Origin: Chloroflexota bacterium | GTDB lineage: Bacteria > Chloroflexota > Anaerolineae > Promineifilales > Promineifilaceae | Direction: 5' to 3' | DNA: 64,000 bases | NCBI GenBank assembly: GCA_014584575.1 | Contig: JACTMP010000017.1 | Location: 1-64,000, forward strand | Shown: piece by piece, positions 59,058-64,000 of the stretch | How the letters are laid out: the number at the start of each line of letters is the position of its first letter | How positions within the stretch are numbered: the stretch's first letter is position 1 | Translations under genes and position numbers: made by a program | Notes under the pieces: generated by a model | The model's database searches: none | Told to the model about the DNA's origin: nothing | The model's input: only the letters and a program-made list of their open reading frames with translations

Positions 59058-60415
59058 TATGCGATGGGGAGTAAGATGGTAAAAATTGTGCCCTGGCCCA
59101 GGGTGGACACGGCCGTAACCTCTCCCCCATGCGCCACCACAATCGCCTTCGCAATCGCCAGCCCCAGGCCCGAATTACCATCCGGGACGCGCTGCCGCGC
59201 CTTATCTGCCCGGTAAAAGCGATTAAAAATATAGGGCAATTCCTCAGCCGCAATCCCCACCCCCGTATCCTTTACCTGCAACACCACCTGCTGCTCCCCC
59301 ACCCCTGCCGCCAGCACAATTTCCCCCGCATCCGTATACCGCAAGGCATTGGCAACCAGATTATTCAACACCTGCGTCATGCGTTCCACATCCACATTGA
59401 CCGAGGGCAGATTATCCGGCGCATCAATCCGCAGCGTCACTCCTTTAGCCTCGGCCTGCATCACATAGGCCAACCCCGTCCGTTCCAACAGGGCGCGGGG
59501 ATCAACGGCGCGGCGGTGTAAGGGCAGTTCCCCGGCATCCGCCAGCGACAGCGTGCGCAAATCCTCCACCAGATGTTGCAGGTGGATCACTTCCTCGTGC
59601 ATGATGGCATACAGGTCGGGCGAACCATCCAGTGAACCGGCGCGCAGCCCCTCCGTATAACCGCGCAGCACAGAGAGCGGCGTGCGCAAATCATGGGCAA
59701 TGTCGGCCGTCATCTGTTTGCGCTGCTGGCTGGCCTGCGCCAGGTCACGGCTCATCTGGTTAAAAGAGGTCGCCAGTTCACCAATTTCATCCCGTGAATG
59801 CACATCTACCTGCTGGCCCAGGTTGCCGGCGGCCATGGCATGAGTGGCGGCCGTCAGGGCGCGAATCGGCCGTGTCAAGGTGCGCGCCAGCAAAATGCCC
59901 AATACCAGGGCGATCAGCCCGGCAATCACCGCGCTGGTGATGGTAGCAATGGTCACATTGCTCAGGAAAACATCCTCCGGCGAATCACGACCGGGCGGCG
60001 CGCCCGACCCATAGCCGTCTCCCGGCTGATCGGGGCGCAGCAAGACTATGCCCACCGTCTCCCCACCTACTTCTATGGGCAATCCTTTGTCCAGGTCGTC
60101 GTAGGGATAGGCACGGCCGTCATTCTCCTGCCCCAACCCAAACACCACCACGCCGGCATTGTCTACCACTACCACTCGCACCATCAATCCCCGCCACGCC
60201 GGATCGCTTTCAGCCGCCTCATGAAAGTTCTGCCATCCCCCATTTTGGGCGTAAAAGTCGGCCAGCGTCGTCGCAATCCCCTGGTGGCTCTGGTTCTCGA
60301 TAAAACGGCCGAACTCCTGCCGCGTGCGCAGCCCAATCACCAGCGCCACCAGCAGTGCGCCGCTGACGCCAACGAAGACAAAAGCGAGAGTGAGTTTAAC
60401 AACTAAGGAGCGCAT
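59057..60415 (-). CDS. Sensor histidine kinase, BaeS/EnvZ type
   Basis: 452 residues. N-terminal membrane helix (LAFVFVGVSGALLVALVIGL), an outer sensor domain of about 120 residues, a second helix (ATITSAVIAGLIALVLGILL), HAMP (TRPIRALTAATHAMAAGNLG), DHp with the phosphorylated H241 in DIAHDLRTPLSVLRGYTEGL, and the ATPase with the N-box (LNNLVANALRYTD), DTGVGIAAEELPYIFNRFYR and GNSGLGLAIAKAIVVAHGG. It phosphorylates the response regulator encoded upstream. Signal unknown. ATG 60415. Confidence 0.95.
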   Translation of the reverse strand: MRSLVVKLTLAFVFVGVSGALLVALVIGLRTRQEFGRFIENQSHQGIATTLADFYAQNGGWQNFHEAAESDPAWRGLMVRVVVVDNAGVVVFGLGQENDGRAYPYDDLDKGLPIEVGGETVGIVLLRPDQPGDGYGSGAPPGRDSPEDVFLSNVTIATITSAVIAGLIALVLGILLARTLTRPIRALTAATHAMAAGNLGQQVDVHSRDEIGELATSFNQMSRDLAQASQQRKQMTADIAHDLRTPLSVLRGYTEGLRAGSLDGSPDLYAIMHEEVIHLQHLVEDLRTLSLADAGELPLHRRAVDPRALLERTGLAYVMQAEAKGVTLRIDAPDNLPSVNVDVERMTQVLNNLVANALRYTDAGEIVLAAGVGEQQVVLQVKDTGVGIAAEELPYIFNRFYRADKARQRVPDGNSGLGLAIAKAIVVAHGGEVTAVSTLGQGTIFTILLPIA

Positions 60416-60418
60416 AAA

Positions 60419-60488
60419 AGAGATTGGGAGATTGGGAGATTGGAGATGCCTTAAATCAATCTCTCAATCTCTTAGTCTCCCAATCTCA
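60419..60488. repeat. Snap-back array of GAGATTGG words
   Basis: AGAGATTGGGAGATTGGGAG and on, loop, then AATCTCTCAATCTCTTAGTC. It lies between the kinase and response regulator genes of one operon, so it does not simply stop transcription there. Confidence 0.85.
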
Positions 60489-60493
60489 TCCTG

Positions 60494-61177
60494 TTATTCC
60501 GTCGCAAACCGATACCCCATGCCATACACCGTCTGCACATATTGGGGAGTGCCGGGGTCTGGTTCAATTTTGGCGCGCAGGTTACGGATATGCACATCAA
60601 TGGTGCGCTCATACCCTTCATAGGCGTCGCCGCTGGTGCGTTCTAGCAAATCCAGCCGGGAGAAAGCCCGCCCCGGCGAAGCCATTAACGCCGCCAATAT
60701 CTCAAACTCTGAGGGGGTCAGGTCTACCGGGCGGCCGCCAACCTGCACCACCCGTCCGGCGCGGTCCAGCACGATATCGGCCACACGCAGAATGGACGAG
60801 GCAGCGTCTTGTTTGTTCACCCGGCGCAGCACAGCGCGCACGCGGGCGACCAGTTCGCTGACGCCAAAGGGCTTGGTGACGTAATCATCTGCGCCCAGTT
60901 CCAGACCAATCACTTTATCCGTCTCTTCGATCTTGGCGGTGAGCATGATGACCGGCGTTTCCGCCTCTTTGCGGTAGGTGCGCATGAAGTCATACCCGCC
61001 CAATTCGGGCATCATCAAGTCCAGGATGATCAGGTCGGGTTTTTCATAGCGGGCGACGATGAGGGCTTCACGGCCGTTGCTCGCCTCCACCACACGATAC
61101 CCCTCTTTCTCCAGATACACCCGCAGCATATCCCGCAGTCTAATTTCGTCGTCTACTACCAGTATCGTTTGGGCCAT
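60494..61177 (-). CDS. OmpR/PhoB-type response regulator
   Basis: 227 residues. Receiver domain with the phosphorylated D53 (LIILDLMMPE), acidic pocket VVDDE, conserved Thr (VIMLTAKIEETD) and Lys (DDYVTKPFGVSELVARV). The winged helix domain has VDLTPSEFEILAALMASPGR and YERTIDVHIRNLRAKIEPDP, ending YGMGYRF. Start ATG 61177 has GAGG seven bases before; the frame begins at a TTG at 61183. Cotranscribed with the kinase. Confidence 0.96.
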   Translation of the reverse strand: MAQTILVVDDEIRLRDMLRVYLEKEGYRVVEASNGREALIVARYEKPDLIILDLMMPELGGYDFMRTYRKEAETPVIMLTAKIEETDKVIGLELGADDYVTKPFGVSELVARVRAVLRRVNKQDAASSILRVADIVLDRAGRVVQVGGRPVDLTPSEFEILAALMASPGRAFSRLDLLERTSGDAYEGYERTIDVHIRNLRAKIEPDPGTPQYVQTVYGMGYRFATE

Positions 61178-61191
61178 GTGCAAACCTCATT

Positions 61192-61250
61192 AGAGATTGG
61201 AGATTAGAGATTAGCAATCTCCAGTCTCCAATCTCTAATCTCTGATCTCT
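61192..61250. repeat. Snap-back array of GAGATTGGAGATTA words
   Basis: TTAGAGATTGGAGATTAGAG and ATTAGC loop, then AATCTCCAGTCTCCAATCTC. It lies between the dioxygenase and response regulator genes. Confidence 0.85.
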
Positions 61251-62058
61251 ATGCAGACAAATCCAACCCCACATCAAAAGTTGCCGTGTAGCCATTGCCG
61301 TCCGGCACGGCCGTTAACACCAGTTCTGGACTGTAAATACGGTCGTTGACGTTTAGTGTATCCCGGTAACCTTTGCTGGCATACAACTGCTGGGCGTGAA
61401 TCTGGTCACTGAGCGCCTCATCAAAGAACAACTGCGACGTAAACTCGTAACCTTGCGCCGCATCCGGGTCGGTGCGGATTTTGAAGTGGATATGCACCGT
61501 GCGTCCCGGATACCAACCTGGATAAATGGTCGTAAACCGGGCCACACCATTCGCGTCCGTCACCTGATACCCACGCAAAAATTGCTGCCCGCTGGTATCA
61601 AAACTGCGGTCAGCCACACCGGAATAAACGCCCAACGCATCACAGTGCCACACATCCACCAGTGCGCCCGGCAGCGGCGTACAGCCATTATTGATCTGCG
61701 ACACATTGAAAACGAGCGTCAGCAGTGCGCCATCTTTGACTACACCTGTTGCCGGGTCCGAGCGAATATCTGACCGTTCCAATCCCGTGTCCACAAAGTA
61801 AGGCCCTTCCGTCATTTCCGGGCGGGCTACACAGACGGGCACGGCCGTCGCCGAAACCAGGGTTGCCAGAGGTGTCGTTGTGGATGGCACGGCCGTCGCC
61901 GCCGCAGTGGGCGCAGTGGCAGCCGGAGCGGTGGGCACGGCCGTTGTCTGCTCCGGCCCACACCCCACCAACAGCGCCGCACTGGCCGCCCCCAACAACT
62001 TCAAAACTTCCCGCCGACTCAAAATGCGCCCCACCGGTTCATCATCATTGTCACTCAT
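61249..62058 (-). CDS. Intradiol ring-cleavage dioxygenase-like lipoprotein
   Basis: 269 residues. The N-terminus has a twin-arginine motif (SRREVLKLLGAASAALL) ending in lipobox LLVGC, then an Ala/Thr/Pro linker. The catalytic domain contains MTEGPYFVDTGLERSDIRSD, ALVDVWHCDALGVYSGV with the first Tyr ligand, and YPGWYPGRTVHIHFKIRTD with the second Tyr and both His ligands of Fe(III). It is an exported member of the intradiol family, whose substrate may not be a plain catechol. Start ATG 62058 (GTG 62061 also possible), with AAGGAG. It is upstream of the two-component genes on the same strand. Confidence 0.9.
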   Translation of the reverse strand: MSDNDDEPVGRILSRREVLKLLGAASAALLVGCGPEQTTAVPTAPAATAPTAAATAVPSTTTPLATLVSATAVPVCVARPEMTEGPYFVDTGLERSDIRSDPATGVVKDGALLTLVFNVSQINNGCTPLPGALVDVWHCDALGVYSGVADRSFDTSGQQFLRGYQVTDANGVARFTTIYPGWYPGRTVHIHFKIRTDPDAAQGYEFTSQLFFDEALSDQIHAQQLYASKGYRDTLNVNDRIYSPELVLTAVPDGNGYTATFDVGLDLSA

Positions 62059-62165
62059 CACGTTTACTCCTTTTTTGTACGGCCGTATTGTACCGCATCC
62101 TACCCTATCCCTTTTCAGACAGATTGAAGAAGTTGTTGGGAAATTGTTAAGATGTTTGCCACAAA

Positions 62166-62198
62166 AAAAGGCGCACCAGCCTCAGCGGTGCGCCTTTT
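62166..62198. terminator. Hairpin AAAAGGCGCACC with A/T runs
   Basis: AAAAGGCGCACC (62166-62177) and GGTGCGCCTTTT (62187-62198), 12 bp, preceded by A-run. On the minus strand it would end transcripts coming from the gene at 62428-63189. Confidence 0.8.
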
Positions 62199-62371
62199 AA
62201 ATAAGGAGGAGGTTCTTCTGTTTGTAATATGCAAGTATCTTTACTTTTTCGCCATGACTACAGCGGATAAAGAATTAAACGGATTGCCTTCAAGGAATTT
62301 ATCCGCTTGTTCCTCTATCCGTTGTAGTCTTAAAGGGGTGACAAAAGCTGCGTGGCACCGCTATCTTCCGT

Positions 62372-62425
62372 AATTCGTAATTCGTAATCCGAAGTCGGAA
62401 CACCGATTACGGATTACGGTTCACG
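62372..62425. repeat. GTAATTCGTAATCCG / CGGATTACGG word array
   Basis: CGTAATTCGTAATTCGTAAT then CCG, a loop, and ACCGATTACGGATTACGG. It lies just after the stop of the repeat-rich secreted protein. Confidence 0.75.
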
Positions 62426-62427
62426 GC

Positions 62428-63189
62428 CTACCGATGCCCATGATGGCCGGGGCCACCAAAACCAGGGCCACCAAAACCGCCAAAACCACCCAGACCGTCG
62501 CTCAAGTTGCTCAACACAGCGTCGGCCTGCGCCTGGGTGATGACACCGGCGGATAGGGCTTCGGCGACGGCCGTTTCATACACCGACTGTACCGCTGCCT
62601 GCAACGCATCTTGATCCACGTAATTCTGTACGGCCTGCCGCGCCAGCATCAGGTCAGCCTGTTCCTGGGTGATCGTGCCCGCTTCTACCATCGCCGCCAC
62701 TTCATCGGCGCGTACTTGTGCCTGGGCTGCCTGCAATTCTTCAACGGTGATACCCAACGCTGCGGCGAGCGCTTCACCCTGATCACCGGCCATCAACCCG
62801 CCCCGGAGATGGAAACCACCACCACCTTGTGCCAGTTGGTCGGCCTGTTCCTGGGTCAGCAGCCCATCGGCCACTGCCTGCTCAATCTGCGCAGCGCGGA
62901 CGGCCGTGTACGCCGCTTCCAGTTCCTCGACGGTGATGCCCAGGGCGGCGGCTAACGCTTCCTGATTATCACCCCGGCCACCAAATCCGGGACGGCCGTG
63001 ACCACCCCTGAAGCCATCGGGCACAACCGGTGTTGTTTGCACGGCCGTGTCATCCTCTTGCGTCAGTGTGGTGGTCGGTTCGTCCGCGTCATCGTCCGTC
63101 TGGGCAAAGGCCGCCAACCCACCAAAGGCCAGGGTCAGCGCCAACAGCCCACCCACCATCATATAACCAATTCGTTTCTGCATTAACAT
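62428..63189 (-). CDS. Secreted protein with helical TQEQAD repeats
   Basis: About 253 residues. Signal peptide (GYMMVGGLLALTLAFGGLAA then FAQ), an acidic Thr-rich linker, then two clear copies of a module: ALAAALGITVEELEAAYTAV with DGLLTQEQADQLAQ, and ALAAALGITVEELQAAQAQV with AGTITQEQADLMLA. A third, weaker copy ends AGVITQAQADAVL. The tail is Gly/Phe/His (GGFGGFGGPGFGGPGHHGHR), possibly metal-binding. The repeat words resemble DUF2680-like secreted proteins. Start ATG 63189 with AAAGGAG; the frame to 63225 has no such site. Function unknown. Confidence 0.8.
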   Translation of the reverse strand: MLMQKRIGYMMVGGLLALTLAFGGLAAFAQTDDDADEPTTTLTQEDDTAVQTTPVVPDGFRGGHGRPGFGGRGDNQEALAAALGITVEELEAAYTAVRAAQIEQAVADGLLTQEQADQLAQGGGGFHLRGGLMAGDQGEALAAALGITVEELQAAQAQVRADEVAAMVEAGTITQEQADLMLARQAVQNYVDQDALQAAVQSVYETAVAEALSAGVITQAQADAVLSNLSDGLGGFGGFGGPGFGGPGHHGHR

Positions 63190-63392
63190 TGTTTTTGTCT
63201 CCTTTTGACAATTTTTCGCCACCATCGTGGCTGTCCTGTAATGGCCGTAAGCATAATCACTACCTATTCAGAACTTGTTAAGAGCATATTGGGATGTTGT
63301 TTATCTATTTGACGCAGGCACATATCTGGTGCAAACTAAGTAATGACTGGTGACGACCACCGGTTGCCAACCCACTATTTGTAGGATAGACC

Positions 63393-63653
63393 ATGTTTTT
63401 AATCACGATCATTAACACAATTTACTGGCTGTTGCTCATCCTTTTTCTGGCGCGGATGATCATTTCGTTTGCGCGCATTGACCCGTATGATCCCACCTGG
63501 GGACGGCTGGCGCAATTGGTTTACCAGGTAACAGAGCCAATTTTGGAGCCGGTGCGCCGCCTGATCCCGCCGCAAGGAGGGGTGGATTTTAGCCCCTTGA
63601 TCATCTTAGTAGGGCTGGCTGTCTTGCGCATGGTCCTGTTTTCGCTTCTCTGA
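63393..63653 (+). CDS. YggT family membrane protein
   Basis: 86 residues, two membrane helices around the YggT signature: ARMIISFARIDPYDPTWGRL, then VYQVTEPILEPVRRLIPPQG and VDFSPLIILVGLAVLRMVLF. Members are linked to osmotic tolerance and, near cell-division genes, to envelope growth. Here it is alone. ATG 63393 has a weak ribosome site. Confidence 0.92.
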   Translation: MFLITIINTIYWLLLILFLARMIISFARIDPYDPTWGRLAQLVYQVTEPILEPVRRLIPPQGGVDFSPLIILVGLAVLRMVLFSLL

Positions 63654-63806
63654 TACCACCCAATAACGCAGGTGATTTGATAAATCTCAAGGTGATTCCG
63701 ATTTAAGTTGTTGATATATGTCCAATGTTATTTGTGAGGGTTGTCTATTTACGGCCGTACCCATTCTCCCCTACCCTGTAGACAACAATTCTTGAGGAGG
63801 TTAATC

Positions 63807-64000
63807 ATGATCAAGAAAAGCAAAGTTAAAGGAACGGAACAGGTGAAAGTGACATTCAGTTTGCCGCTGGATAATCCCCACGGCGCAGCAGCAGTTGTTG
63901 GTTCATTCAACGATTGGGACCCCACGGCGCACAAAATGACTAAACGGGCCAATAACACCTACAGCACGGCCGTGACCCTGCCAGCCGGGCAGCGGTACGC
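63807..64000 (+). CDS. CBM48/isoamylase N-terminal domain protein (partial)
   Basis: First 64 codons, cut by the window edge. After a basic start (MIKKSKVKGTEQ) comes VTFSLPLDNPHGAAAVVGSF then NDWDPTAHKMTKRANNTYST, the early-set fold with the GSFNDW motif of glycogen-branching enzymes, AMPK-beta-like and isoamylase N-termini. In short bacterial proteins this domain stands alone and binds glucan. ATG 63807 with GAGGAGG at ideal distance. An 8-bp inverted repeat (63740-63747, 63779-63786) precedes it. Confidence 0.88.
   Translation, partial: MIKKSKVKGTEQVKVTFSLPLDNPHGAAAVVGSFNDWDPTAHKMTKRANNTYSTAVTLPAGQRY

Larger units (their letters stand above)
62059..62427. other. Gap with terminator, inverted repeat and word array
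   Basis: About 370 bases with no gene. Contents: a terminator-type hairpin at 62166-62198, a two-layer inverted repeat at 62256-62329 (GACTACAGCGGATA with TATCCGTTGTAGTC, 13 of 14, and a nested GCGGATAAA with TTTATCCGC), and an ATTACGG-word array at 62372-62425. AAGGAGGAGG at 62203 looks like a ribosome site but no frame follows. Confidence 0.65.

Noticed and set aside
8287..61250. CRISPR-like look of tandem GAGATTGG arrays
   Set aside because: Words are contiguous without unique spacers and are followed by their own complement; no cas genes are near.
62203..62380. Small plus-strand gene after AAGGAGGAGG
   Set aside because: No start codon at proper spacing opens a frame of note; the segment is an inverted repeat.
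1..64000. Complete insertion sequence or transposase
   Set aside because: No transposase or integrase motif was seen on either strand, despite many palindromic repeats.

Overview
The window looks like a piece of a Chloroflexota genome, probably an Anaerolineae or Ardenticatenia-type lineage. This rests on gene content and style, not on a marker gene. The content includes large secreted proteins with low-complexity or choice-of-anchor-like modules, lipoproteins with Thr/Pro/Ala linkers, a cyclase-AAA-TPR giant, a DUF6483-like protein, a baseplate-J-like protein next to ruvX, and a LivK-type binding protein. No rRNA or tRNA gene was found. Two traits run through the whole window. The octamer palindrome ACGGCCGT recurs inside genes and between them far above chance. 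Many intergenic gaps hold snap-back arrays: a short word repeated in tandem, a small loop, then its reverse complement.

Layout. 1-5.8 kb (minus): a secreted S8 peptidase with a long modular tail, split by two compensating frame shifts in a duplicated PKD-like module, running off the left edge. 6.3-11.6 kb: gmk, an FmdB-type zinc ribbon protein, two sugar ABC permeases with DUF1294, a PIG-V-like mannosyltransferase and a DUF308 membrane protein. 11.8-18.8 kb (minus): a fatty acyl-CoA group (SDR, MaoC hydratase, LCAD-like and AidB-like acyl-CoA dehydrogenases) mixed with a MazG-like protein, rfbA and a DUF4352-like lipoprotein. 19-29 kb: cyclase/AAA/TPR protein, orphan BrnA, SLT lipoprotein, coiled-coil membrane protein, DUF6483-like and DUF4037-like proteins.

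29-40 kb (minus): mltG, ruvX and alaS, an order often kept in bacteria, here spread apart by a VapBC-like pair, a hypothetical gene, a baseplate-J-like protein and a type II restriction-modification pair. A YgiT/DUF4258 pair lies upstream of alaS. Between that pair and alaS is the most interesting item in the window: a promoter, a 23-codon leader ORF with a run of five alanine codons, and a terminator whose left arm can pair instead with the leader. This looks like ribosome-mediated attenuation of alanyl-tRNA synthetase.

40-55 kb (mostly plus): a NusG-like gene between two related repeats, a 31-residue membrane ORF with a strong ribosome binding site, an M14 carboxypeptidase, a TPR protein, a HAD hydrolase, and a branched-chain-type ABC operon (livG, acyl-CoA synthetase, livH, livM, a broken chimeric binding protein, livF), then a tyrosine phosphatase and a NUDIX protein. 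55-64 kb: a LysM protein, an ECF-like sigma factor with a FecR protein, a two-component system with an intradiol dioxygenase lipoprotein, a repeat-rich secreted protein, a YggT protein and the start of a CBM48 protein. Many apparent N-terminal extensions are translated intergenic repeats, so several starts below are moved inward to ATG or GTG codons with a Shine-Dalgarno sequence.
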